The notes beneath the pieces were generated by a model. That model was not told the origin of the DNA. It worked only from the letters and a program-made list of their open reading frames with translations, and did no database searches. From Bacillota bacterium (lineage in GTDB: Bacteria; Bacillota; Clostridia; Clostridiales; Caloramatoraceae): 10,363 bases of DNA. The DNA lies in assembly GCA_023415335.1 (NCBI GenBank), contig JAEZLD010000062.1:1-10363 (forward strand), read 5' to 3'. Positions 1-5,722 of the stretch are shown here, in pieces; position 1 is the first letter of the stretch; each line of letters opens with the position of its first letter. The translations under genes and the position numbers were made by a program.

Positions 1-100
1 CCAGCGAAGCTATCGCTTGCTTTGTTCCGTGCATATGGAACATCTGATTGGATAACAGAGCAGTAACGCTGTCTAAAAGGTATGATCCCTTAGTTCTGCT
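1..100. other. Left edge, no confident gene
   Basis: No gene can be assigned in these 100 bases. Read on the minus strand, the frame of the isomerase gene stays open past its TGA stop to the window edge, about 33 codons containing the segment YLLDSVTALLSNQMF. This has a faint resemblance to the middle of CobU-type adenosylcobinamide kinases, but I see no start codon context and the resemblance is from memory only. Two small inverted repeats (AGCGA/TCGCT at 3-17 and TGTTCC/GGAACA at 23-42) could fold, but neither is followed by a T-run, so no terminator is called. Confidence 0.2.
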
Positions 101-916
101 TCACTGTATTCCATCTATTGTATTCCCCTCAAGAAAAGAATTTTTAGCAAGCCATACTATGGATTTTTCAGGATCCATGGTCTCTAATGTGTATGTTGTA
201 TCAGGGCAAAATGACTCTATTTTTTCAATAACCCTTTTAAGCTGTATACTTCCCTCTCCCAGCTCAAGATGCTGGTCACTTTTGCCCTTATTGTCATGAA
301 GGTGCACATGGGTAAGATATGGTGACATTATGTTTATCCACTCCTCCAATGGTATTGGAGAGTTAATATTAGCATGTCCTATATCCAGGCACAATCCAAG
401 CCTTGGGTCCCTTACCTTTCCTATAATCTCCACAAGAGGTTCAGGGTTTTCCTCAAGCACGTTCTCCAGCACAATGTTGAAATTCTGAGGCTTGTCCTCT
501 AGATACTCCTTCCAAAACTCTACAGACCTTTCCACAAACCACACGTCATAATACATGGTAGGTACATGTCCTGCATGTATTACCAGCCTGTTTATGCCAT
601 AGCTTTGAGCAAGCTGAAAGGCTTGTGCGTATCTCTTCCTGGCCACATCCACTACCATAGGCTCGATGGCTGCAGGAAAAAGCTCATTAAAGGGTGCATG
701 AAATATTCTTCTTTTGATACCGTAAAGCTCAGATTTAACCTTTTCATCCCATGTATGAAAGTCCTCGTCCATGTTTAATGCTGTACAAAATTCACTTACC
801 TCAAGTCCAAATCCGTATCTTCTGGCTACGTCTGCTGCCTTCTGAGACAGGGTTGAAAGGAACAGTCTATTTTCTATAAATTGCTCCCTGGATGCTTCTT
901 TTAATTCCCTCTTCAT
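101..916 (-). CDS. Sugar phosphate isomerase/epimerase, xylose isomerase-like TIM barrel
   Basis: This is a 271-residue cytosolic enzyme of the xylose-isomerase-like TIM-barrel family (AP_endonuc_2 type), normal in length. Members use divalent metal to isomerise or epimerise sugars or polyols, or act as endonuclease IV. Visible motifs are HAPF at residues 73-76, HAG at 114-116, LENV with candidate ligand E151, LDIGHAN with D178 and H181, THVHLHDNKG at 202-211, DQH with H216, GEG at 220-222 and LETM with E245. These fit the usual ring of Glu/Asp/His metal ligands. ATG at 916 is supported by a GAGGGG site 9 bases upstream. No signal peptide or membrane span is seen. The gene lies 96 bases downstream of the TVP38-like gene with a terminator-like hairpin between, and no clear promoter of its own. 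The substrate cannot be read from sequence; endonuclease IV is less likely because the HVHLHDNKG region follows sugar-isomerase relatives. Confidence 0.85.
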   Translation of the reverse strand: MKRELKEASREQFIENRLFLSTLSQKAADVARRYGFGLEVSEFCTALNMDEDFHTWDEKVKSELYGIKRRIFHAPFNELFPAAIEPMVVDVARKRYAQAFQLAQSYGINRLVIHAGHVPTMYYDVWFVERSVEFWKEYLEDKPQNFNIVLENVLEENPEPLVEIIGKVRDPRLGLCLDIGHANINSPIPLEEWINIMSPYLTHVHLHDNKGKSDQHLELGEGSIQLKRVIEKIESFCPDTTYTLETMDPEKSIVWLAKNSFLEGNTIDGIQ

Positions 917-945
917 TGTATTCTGCCCCTCTCTATCATAATAAC

Positions 946-986
946 AAACCGCTACCTAACCTGTATGCAGGTTCCGGCAGCGGTTT
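946..986 (-). terminator. Intercistronic hairpin, probable rho-independent terminator or attenuator
   Basis: The outer arms AAACCGCT (946-953) and AGCGGTTT (979-986) are exactly complementary. Inside them CC/GG and AACCTG (958-963) with CAGGTT (968-973) continue the stem around a 4-base loop. On the minus strand the stem is followed by TTTGTTATTAT, a moderate T-rich tail. It sits 27 bases past the stop of the TVP38-like gene and just before the ribosome binding site of the isomerase gene, so it may only reduce read-through between them. Confidence 0.65.
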
Positions 987-1012
987 ACTTAAACTCTAAT
1001 GTTGAACCTTAA

Positions 1013-1732
1013 CTAGAACTTTTTCCTCAGCTTTTCTGAAAACTCCACTACCTTATTCCTTGCAAAGTACAGGCATAGTACGGTCCCGAATAGTATCGCA
1101 CCATATATTCCTGCCATAAGATACTGCCCCTGCATAAGCTTTCCTCCAACCGCACACAAAAGCAGCATGCATGGTGCGGAGCCAAGATATACTGCCAGCA
1201 TGAAATCCAAAAAAGTAACCTTCGTTTTCGCTGCTATATGTGGAATAATACCATTAGGCATGAAGGGCACAAGACATGCAAGAAATACCATAAAGCCAGG
1301 ATGGTCTGAGGAGGTTATAAAGTTACCTCTTGATTTTTCCTCCTCAACGGGGAAAAATTTATCTATCTTGCTTCCAAGCTTTCTTGAAACAGCAAAAACC
1401 ACTACATTGGCCACAATATATCCAAGATGGCATATTATAAAGCCTGTTATTGTTCCGAATATTATTCCCACAGCAATCTGTATAGGGCCTCCCGGAAGCA
1501 CTATGCTTACTATCTGTATGAACTGCATAAGAAATGCCAGAAGCATTCCCTGAAATGACCCAAAGCTTGTTAGGTAATGCTCTATTTGCTTACGGTTGCC
1601 ACTTTCCAATATCTCGAGAAAGCCTGGCAGTATGGTCTTTATTACCCCTACCATAACCACAATTGCAATTATCAGCAGCAGCCCAGTTGCCAAGTACCTG
1701 TAAAACCTCATTTTTACACGGGATTTTTTCAT
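1013..1732 (-). CDS. TVP38/TMEM64 (VTT/DedA-like) integral membrane protein
   Basis: This 239-residue polytopic membrane protein fits the TVP38/TMEM64 family (VTT domain, formerly SNARE-associated Golgi), which is related to DedA. Family members are linked to lipid handling and envelope integrity, but this protein's substrate is unknown. Hydrophobic segments lie at about residues 14-34, 60-78, 85-115, 145-165, 176-197 and 203-224. The two re-entrant signatures of the VTT fold are present: a proline-glycine turn with FGT (LPGGP at 79-83, IFGTITG at 91-97) and PFMPNGI at 156-162. The tail is basic (EKLRKKF). Length is typical. The ATG is preceded by AAGGAG at 1741-1746, 8 bases away, and by an extended -10 promoter at 1763-1771. 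It is the first gene of a unit that may include the isomerase. I am sure of the family; the function is inference. Confidence 0.88.
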   Translation of the reverse strand: MKKSRVKMRFYRYLATGLLLIIAIVVMVGVIKTILPGFLEILESGNRKQIEHYLTSFGSFQGMLLAFLMQFIQIVSIVLPGGPIQIAVGIIFGTITGFIICHLGYIVANVVVFAVSRKLGSKIDKFFPVEEEKSRGNFITSSDHPGFMVFLACLVPFMPNGIIPHIAAKTKVTFLDFMLAVYLGSAPCMLLLCAVGGKLMQGQYLMAGIYGAILFGTVLCLYFARNKVVEFSEKLRKKF

Positions 1733-1762
1733 CGCTGTTTCTCCTTAAAAGTACATATAATT

Positions 1763-1791
1763 ATTATACCATACAGAAACAAGCGCTAAAG
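1763..1791 (-). promoter_or_regulatory. Extended -10 sigma-A promoter for the TVP38-like gene
   Basis: The minus strand reads TGGTATAAT at 1771-1763, a perfect TATAAT with the extended TGn element. The position 17 bases upstream (1786-1791) reads CTTTAG, a poor -35, as often tolerated with an extended -10. The predicted start of transcription is near 1756, giving a short leader before the AAGGAG site. Confidence 0.65.
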
Positions 1792-1820
1792 CTGTTTATA
1801 ACATACAGGCCTTTAGCTTG
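1780..1820. repeat. Imperfect inverted repeat over the -35 region
   Basis: CAAGC-GC-TAAAG-CTGT (1780-1795) is complementary to ACAG-GC-CTTTA-GCTTG (1805-1820), with a two-base offset on each side and a 9-base loop. It covers the -35 position of the promoter reading left into the TVP38-like gene, where an operator would sit. There is no T-run, so a terminator is unlikely. Confidence 0.5.
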
Positions 1821-1832
1821 TGCCAGCCTCTT

Positions 1833-1862
1833 TAAACTTATAACATTTATATTATAAGTTTA
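1833..1862. repeat. Perfect 11-bp AT-rich inverted repeat
   Basis: TAAACTTATAA (1833-1843) and TTATAAGTTTA (1852-1862) are exact reverse complements around an 8-base spacer. It lies upstream of the TVP38-like promoter and outside any gene, so it could be a binding site for a dimeric regulator. The rest of the 1790-1988 gap holds only the neighbouring dyad and the permease terminator. Confidence 0.55.
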
Positions 1863-1916
1863 TACATTCATTATTTCAATCATTCTAAGAATTAATATAA
1901 TGATAAAGCATTATAC

Positions 1917-1971
1917 TAGAAAAGAAGCCATGGCATAATGATTTTTAAATCACTTATACTATGGCCTCTTT
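1917..1971 (-). terminator. Rho-independent terminator of the uracil permease gene
   Basis: The minus strand forms a long stem of about 24 pairs starting 17 bases after the permease stop codon. The arms AAAGAGGCCATAG and its partner run inward to TGATTT/AAATCA around a 2-base turn, with only an A-C mismatch, a one-base bulge and G-U pairs. The tail is TTCTTTTCTAG. The mismatches are mostly G-U wobbles only when read on the minus strand, which supports that orientation. Confidence 0.75.
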
Positions 1972-1988
1972 ATATAGCTTATATAATT

Positions 1989-3455
1989 TTATGCGGCTAA
2001 ATCCTGCTGTGCTTCCTGTTTCTTTTCTCCTATGCTGAGTATCAGGTTAAGAAGTATTCCAAATATGGCAGCACCAGCTATGCAGGGAACGTTTATTCCA
2101 AAGAAGTCTATGTTGCCTCCAAAGGCATACTGTCCACCGATTCCTATTACCATTATGGTTGCTATTACTGCTATGTTTTTAGAGCTGAACATGTCAACCT
2201 TCTTGTCTATCATTATAGCCATTCCCTGGGCTGCTATAGCGCCGAACAGATATACCTCAAGGCCTCCGATTACAGGCAGCGGTATTCCATATATGCCCTT
2301 TATCATTGGTGTGAAGAAGGACATTACCATTGCTATAACCGCAGCACATGCCAGAACAGGTACTGAGAACACCTTTGTAATGGCCATGGTACTTATATTC
2401 TCACCGTAGTTTGTGCCTGCAGGTCCACCTACAAAGCCTGATATCATATCGCACAGACCATCTCCTATAAGGTTTAGATGGAGATTGTCTGCCAGGTTGT
2501 ATTTCTTTGGGGACTTCTTTTTCTTTGCTACATCGTTTACATATATGTCAAGCTGGTATATATGAGCTGTTGATTCCGGTATGGTAGCTATGGCTATTGG
2601 CATTATGGCAAGCACTGCCTCAAGGGAAAACTTAGGTATGGTGAAGGCTGGCACTGCAATTGGACCTGCTGACCATATGGTGCTTGCTATAGCTTCAGGT
2701 TGTATGCTGCGGAAGAGGCTCATGTCCTGCCCTCCCACCAGATAAAGTATTCCTGATACTGCACATCCTACAGCTGCACCAAGAAGAAGGGGAAGCTGGC
2801 CTAAAAAGCCCTTTAGATATCTGGCAAAAAGTATTGTTGAAAGCAGAGTTAAAAGGGATATTATCCATACCCAGCCGGAATTAAACACGGTTGCTGCAGC
2901 TCCTTCTGCCAATGCTTTTGGTGCAGCATCGCTTAAAGCATTTCCCGCAAGGGTAAGTCCTATAATCATAGCTATTGGTCCTGTTATAGTTGCAGGGAGT
3001 ATTTTCTCCACAGCATCTTTTCCAGAATATTTTACAAGCAGGCCTGCCGCTATGGATACAAAGCCTGACATTATGATTCCAAACTGTGCATAGGATATTG
3101 CTTCACCAGGCATTACAGGAGAAGCTCCTCCAAGCCATGCATTAAGCTGGGTAAGTGCCTCAGGACTCAGCTTTGAGGTTATTGACTGGCTGGTCATAAG
3201 ACTTATTACTGCTGTAAGGTACGAAAAGCTTGAGCCGTAGTATAGTGGTATCTTCTTACGGGTTATAAGTATAAAGCAGAGAGTTGCAAGTCCGCTGGCA
3301 AAAATTGTAGTTGATACCTGGAAGCCCGTGATAAGTGCTACCGTAACTGTAGCAGGGAACATAACTATAACCTGCTGAATTGCATAAAGCAGCAGCTTTC
3401 CAAAGGATGGGCACTCATCTGGAAGATATCCATGATTCTGTTGATTCTTGTTCAT
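1989..3455 (-). CDS. uraA: Uracil permease, NCS2 (uracil/xanthine) family
   Basis: This 488-residue inner-membrane protein belongs to the NCS2 nucleobase:cation symporters and probably imports uracil with protons for pyrimidine salvage. The region PESTAH at residues 293-298 matches the E-x3-H substrate-binding helix of E. coli UraA (E241/H245 there, E294/H298 here). TNYGENISTMAIT at 348-360 contains E352, equivalent to UraA E290, and is the family signature. About 12-14 hydrophobic segments are visible. It is some 60 residues longer than UraA, with extra loops near 88-118 and 172-190. ATG 3455 has AGGGAGG seven or so bases upstream. It is transcribed alone, between a promoter at 3614-3642 and a terminator at 1917-1971. 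The leader looks like a PyrR attenuator, which favours uracil over xanthine. The symbol pyrP is also used for this gene in Firmicutes. Confidence 0.9.
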   Translation of the reverse strand: MNKNQQNHGYLPDECPSFGKLLLYAIQQVIVMFPATVTVALITGFQVSTTIFASGLATLCFILITRKKIPLYYGSSFSYLTAVISLMTSQSITSKLSPEALTQLNAWLGGASPVMPGEAISYAQFGIIMSGFVSIAAGLLVKYSGKDAVEKILPATITGPIAMIIGLTLAGNALSDAAPKALAEGAAATVFNSGWVWIISLLTLLSTILFARYLKGFLGQLPLLLGAAVGCAVSGILYLVGGQDMSLFRSIQPEAIASTIWSAGPIAVPAFTIPKFSLEAVLAIMPIAIATIPESTAHIYQLDIYVNDVAKKKKSPKKYNLADNLHLNLIGDGLCDMISGFVGGPAGTNYGENISTMAITKVFSVPVLACAAVIAMVMSFFTPMIKGIYGIPLPVIGGLEVYLFGAIAAQGMAIMIDKKVDMFSSKNIAVIATIMVIGIGGQYAFGGNIDFFGINVPCIAGAAIFGILLNLILSIGEKKQEAQQDLAA

Positions 3456-3503
3456 CTTAATTCCTCCCTTTAATTATAGATACGAACCGCTGCATATATC
3501 CGC

Positions 3504-3534
3504 AAAAAAAGCCCTGTCCGAATCCGGACAAGGC
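3504..3534 (-). terminator. Leader (attenuator) terminator before the uracil permease gene
   Basis: On the minus strand GCCTTGTCCG and CGGACAGGGC form a 10-bp stem with one G-U pair around loop GATT, followed by seven T. This is a textbook intrinsic terminator, yet it lies inside the 5' leader, about 50 bases before the start codon. It must therefore act as a conditional switch. Confidence 0.9.
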
Positions 3535-3566
3535 ATATTAATCACAAGATTTTCTTAACTGTTCGT

Positions 3567-3600
3567 ACCTTGTCGGCATCTCTGTACCGCATTTAAAAGT
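3567..3600 (-). promoter_or_regulatory. Candidate PyrR-binding hairpin (anti-antiterminator)
   Basis: The minus-strand RNA can fold as a lower stem ACUUU/AAGGU (3600-3596 with 3571-3567), an asymmetric internal loop, an upper stem CGGUA/UGCCG (3589-3585 with 3578-3574) and a six-base loop CAGAGA. Lower stem, one-sided bulge, upper stem and purine-rich hexaloop is the layout of PyrR binding loops. The loop resembles the CAGAGAG of the B. subtilis pyr sites, although the full consensus is only partly matched. The 3' side (GACAAGG, 3574-3568) can instead pair with CCUUGUC of the terminator's 5' arm (3533-3527) to form an antiterminator. Confidence 0.6.
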
Positions 3601-3613
3601 ATCCTTAACATCT

Positions 3614-3642
3614 AGTAAACCACAATTACATGTCATTGTCAA
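3614..3642 (-). promoter_or_regulatory. Sigma-A promoter for the uracil permease gene
   Basis: A perfect -35 TTGACA (3642-3637) is followed after 17 bases by TTTACT (3619-3614), which carries an extended TGG in front. Transcription should start near 3607, only a few bases before the candidate PyrR hairpin, as expected for an attenuated pyr leader of about 150 bases. Confidence 0.75.
3622..3639. repeat. Palindrome inside the permease promoter spacer
   Basis: ACAATTACATGTCATTGT is self-complementary at 16 of 18 positions and is centred between 3630 and 3631. It fills the spacer between -35 and -10 and overlaps part of the -35, a classic repressor position. No known motif is recognised. Confidence 0.45.
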
Positions 3643-3705
3643 TTATTCATATTATTACAACATTTTAACATTATATAATAATATTTTTATTTTCTATTTG
3701 TTTAT

Positions 3706-3734
3706 TTGCCTTGTCCACCCTTACAGTATATACT
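3706..3734 (+). promoter_or_regulatory. Possible sigma-A promoter for the HAD phosphatase gene
   Basis: TTGCCT (3706-3711), 17 bases, then TATACT (3729-3734) gives a fair sigma-A promoter. It would leave a leader of about 120 bases before ATG 3861. The rest of the 3643-3860 gap is AT-rich and shows only a small GTAC/GTAC dyad around 3776. Confidence 0.45.
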
Positions 3735-3860
3735 AGAAATAATAAATACACGCATTATATCCGCAGTACTTTATGTACCTGTATAAGCCTTCCTCTTAAT
3801 AGTAATGTGGAGGCACCGGCTTGTAGATGAGATGTAATACACTTGGTAAGAGAGGTTCAT

Positions 3861-4514
3861 ATGAAAAATTATAAGTATATTTTATTTGATTTTGATGGCA
3901 CAATAGCAGATACATCTCTGGGAGTAATAAACGCCACCTTATATGCTCTTAAAAGCTTTGGAATAGAAGTAGACAGCCCTATGGTTTCATTAAGGAGGTT
4001 TATAGGTCCACCGCTTAACTATTCCTTTAACACCTTTTATGGCCTGCAGGGAGATGACATTCAGAAGGCTATATCAGCCTTCAGGGAGTACTACTCGTCC
4101 AAGGGCATTTATGAGTGTAGGATATATGAAGGAATAGAGGAACTTTTAAAACAGCTTAAGGCTAATGGCAAGAAGGTTATATTGGCCACCTCAAAACCCA
4201 CAATGTTTGCACTGCAAATACTGGAGCGCTTCAATTTAAATCAATATTTTGATTTTATATCAGGAGCCGAGCTTGATGAGTCCAGAGTTGAAAAGCCAGA
4301 GGTTATAAACTATGCCATAAAGCAGTACGGTATTGATACATCAGAGGCCGTCATGATAGGAGACCGTATCTATGACATACAGGGAGCGACTTCATTTGGA
4401 ATGGACTCCATAGGAGTATTGCATGGCTTTGGAGAAAAAGAAGAGTTCGAAGGCGCAGTAGCTATGGCAAAGGACACCAGAGAGCTGCAAGAGCTGCTTG
4501 TTCAACCTCAATAA
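3861..4514 (+). CDS. HAD-superfamily hydrolase, phosphoglycolate phosphatase/5'-nucleotidase-like
   Basis: This is a 217-residue cytosolic phosphatase of the haloacid dehalogenase superfamily with a helical C1 cap. Motif I is DFDGT with nucleophile D10 and acid/base D12. Motif II is ATS at 109-111, motif III is K145 in VEKPE, and motif IV is GDRIYD with D168 and D172 as Mg ligands. The cap spans about 16-85 and includes FIGPPL at 47-52, a signature of Gph/PpaX/5'-nucleotidase-like members. The substrate could be phosphoglycolate, a nucleotide or another small phosphate ester. ATG 3861 is chosen because AAGAGAGG ends five bases before it. A longer in-frame TTG at 3843 has no ribosome binding site and would add six residues before the conserved beta strand. 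It is a single-gene unit ending in a shared terminator. Confidence 0.85.
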   Translation: MKNYKYILFDFDGTIADTSLGVINATLYALKSFGIEVDSPMVSLRRFIGPPLNYSFNTFYGLQGDDIQKAISAFREYYSSKGIYECRIYEGIEELLKQLKANGKKVILATSKPTMFALQILERFNLNQYFDFISGAELDESRVEKPEVINYAIKQYGIDTSEAVMIGDRIYDIQGATSFGMDSIGVLHGFGEKEEFEGAVAMAKDTRELQELLVQPQ

Positions 4515-4520
4515 AAATAT

Positions 4521-4567
4521 GGGGCCCCCCGTCTGAGTTTTATATCTCAGATGGGGGACCCCCTTTT
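4521..4567. terminator. Bidirectional rho-independent terminator
   Basis: GC-rich arms 4521-4537 and 4546-4563 pair through TCTGAG, five C-G pairs and an outer GGGG/CCCC, with one G-U pair and one mismatch. The plus strand continues with TTTTAAT, while the minus strand continues with ATATTTTTATT. It sits between convergent genes, six bases after the HAD stop and just past the DUF1287 gene's stop, and can serve both. Confidence 0.88.
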
Positions 4568-4571
4568 AATA

Positions 4572-5288
4572 CTATTGTTTAAAGTAAAGCAGCTTGTCTT
4601 CCTCTATAACGCTGGCATCAAACCTATAGTGGCCTGTAATTTCCATTGTGGTTAATGCATCCTCTTCCCTTCTAAGCTGGGCTCCATTATGTATAAGATA
4701 GGGTATTCCATGCTTGTTTCTCTTGTCAGATACAATTCCTATATGCCTGTCCTCAAATATAACAATGTCCCCCGGCTGCCACTCTTCCTTTTGCTGTGTA
4801 TCAAGAGTAAGCTGTTTAGCATACCTTGAAAAGTAAACCTTCAGCACAGTTACACGTCTGAAATCGATATTCTTATCCTGTACTTTCATAGGGTACACCT
4901 TAAGGTTATCCTCCACATCCTTGTCCACCATATCCTTAAGGGAGTAGCCTGCGTTTTTAAAAGCCCTCCATATTACATCCGTACACACCCCTATATTATC
5001 GGGAGGATACCCGCTTTCCCAATACCTGCTATCATATTTAGGGTGGTTCTTTGCATCCATTCTTGCCCCAAGCATTATGTCTGTATAATCATCTACTCCA
5101 TCCTGGTCGAAGTCAACACTGCTTTTTATCGTCTTTATTCCGAAGTCCTGTGCTGTATAGGTCCTCTTGGGAATCAGGTTCCAATAGTAAGCCGCATAAA
5201 TGCCCCCAGCTATTCCTACAACAAGTAAAATTAGCACTACAGCTTTTACAATGGACCTGATTTTGCTCCTTCTTCTATATCCAGCCAC
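4572..5288 (-). CDS. DUF1287 (NlpC/P60-like) membrane-anchored envelope protein with an EF-hand-like loop
   Basis: Predicted 238 residues with a basic N-terminus, one membrane anchor at about 13-36 and an extracytoplasmic DUF1287 domain. DUF1287 resembles the NlpC/P60 cysteine peptidase fold, so a cell-wall role is plausible but unproven. Key features are GVCTDV with candidate nucleophile C102, WQPGD at 170-174, HIGIVSD with H182, HN at 200-201 and GHYRF at 219-223. Ahead of the domain, DFDQDGVDD at about 59-67 is a DxDxDG calcium-binding loop. The GTG start at 5288 is preferred: GGGGGG lies six bases upstream and the gene then begins 19 bases after the DUF2500 stop. A TTG at 5321 would add 11 residues, overlap the upstream gene and has only a weak site. 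It is the last gene of the cca operon. Confidence 0.8.
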   Translation of the reverse strand: MAGYRRRSKIRSIVKAVVLILLVVGIAGGIYAAYYWNLIPKRTYTAQDFGIKTIKSSVDFDQDGVDDYTDIMLGARMDAKNHPKYDSRYWESGYPPDNIGVCTDVIWRAFKNAGYSLKDMVDKDVEDNLKVYPMKVQDKNIDFRRVTVLKVYFSRYAKQLTLDTQQKEEWQPGDIVIFEDRHIGIVSDKRNKHGIPYLIHNGAQLRREEDALTTMEITGHYRFDASVIEEDKLLYFKQ

Positions 5289-5307
5289 CCATCTCCCCCC
5301 TATACTG

Positions 5308-5709
5308 CTACATTCTCTCAAAGCTCTTAAATCTGGTTCCCTGGAAGGTAAGCCTTCCTTGGTCCCCCTCCACCATCATTCCATAATCATAGCCCGATAC
5401 ACAAAGCTCCAGTCTGTCACCGCTTTCCACCTCAAAGGTAGCATAGTAGGTTGTGGAGGTGCTGGTATGCATGGCTCCATTTCCAGTATTGTTATGGTGA
5501 TGGGACACGTTTGTTCTCTTAGCCACCAGCCTTGCATCAACAGTTAAAACCGGTGAGTGGTTGTTCTTGTTCCACTGGGAAATGCCTTTAGCGAACACAA
5601 AACCAATAACTCCAAATACCAGTATAAATACTATTCCAAAAATTATAGGAAACAATGTGAACCCTCCAAACATAAACCTTTCAAAGCCTGTGTCAAAAAC
5701 TGAATACAT
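5308..5709 (-). CDS. DUF2500 family membrane protein
   Basis: A 133-residue protein with one hydrophobic segment at about 17-41 (FTLFPIIFG through FGVIGFVFA) and a soluble C-terminal domain. The C-terminal half carries the DUF2500 pattern: TVDARLVAKRT near 56-66, a histidine/asparagine stretch (SHHHNN), then STTYYATFEVESGDRLEL, YGMMVEGDQG and LTFQGTRF. Family members are small predicted membrane proteins of unknown function, often in Firmicutes; length is normal. The start is supported by AAGGGGG overlapping the cca stop codon, with ATG 13 bases after that stop, so translation is probably coupled to cca. It is followed 19 bases later by the DUF1287 gene. No enzymatic residue can be named. Confidence 0.85.
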   Translation of the reverse strand: MYSVFDTGFERFMFGGFTLFPIIFGIVFILVFGVIGFVFAKGISQWNKNNHSPVLTVDARLVAKRTNVSHHHNNTGNGAMHTSTSTTYYATFEVESGDRLELCVSGYDYGMMVEGDQGRLTFQGTRFKSFERM

Positions 5710-5722
5710 TTTTGCTACCCCC

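Noticed and set aside
566..778. Plus-strand open frame opposite the isomerase gene
   Set aside because: It is a shadow of a clear TIM-barrel gene with no recognisable motif.
1167..1553. 128-codon plus-strand frame opposite the TVP38-like gene
   Set aside because: It is antisense to a gene with a good ribosome binding site and promoter, and its composition looks like reversed membrane codons.
3480..3610. Purine riboswitch in the permease leader
   Set aside because: The conserved core segments of the purine aptamer are not seen; the hairpin and antiterminator layout fits PyrR better.
3708..3716. GCCTTGTCC repeats the 5' arm of the permease leader terminator
   Set aside because: It is a nine-base match lying in the opposite orientation within the HAD promoter region, with no partner sequence; chance is enough.
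3843..3860. Longer HAD protein starting at TTG 3843
   Set aside because: There is no ribosome binding site before it, whereas ATG 3861 has AAGAGAGG five bases upstream.
3827..3874. 15-codon upstream frame overlapping the HAD start, possible leader peptide
   Set aside because: The GGAGG upstream is about 12 bases away, the peptide has no run of regulatory codons, and nothing suggests attenuation.
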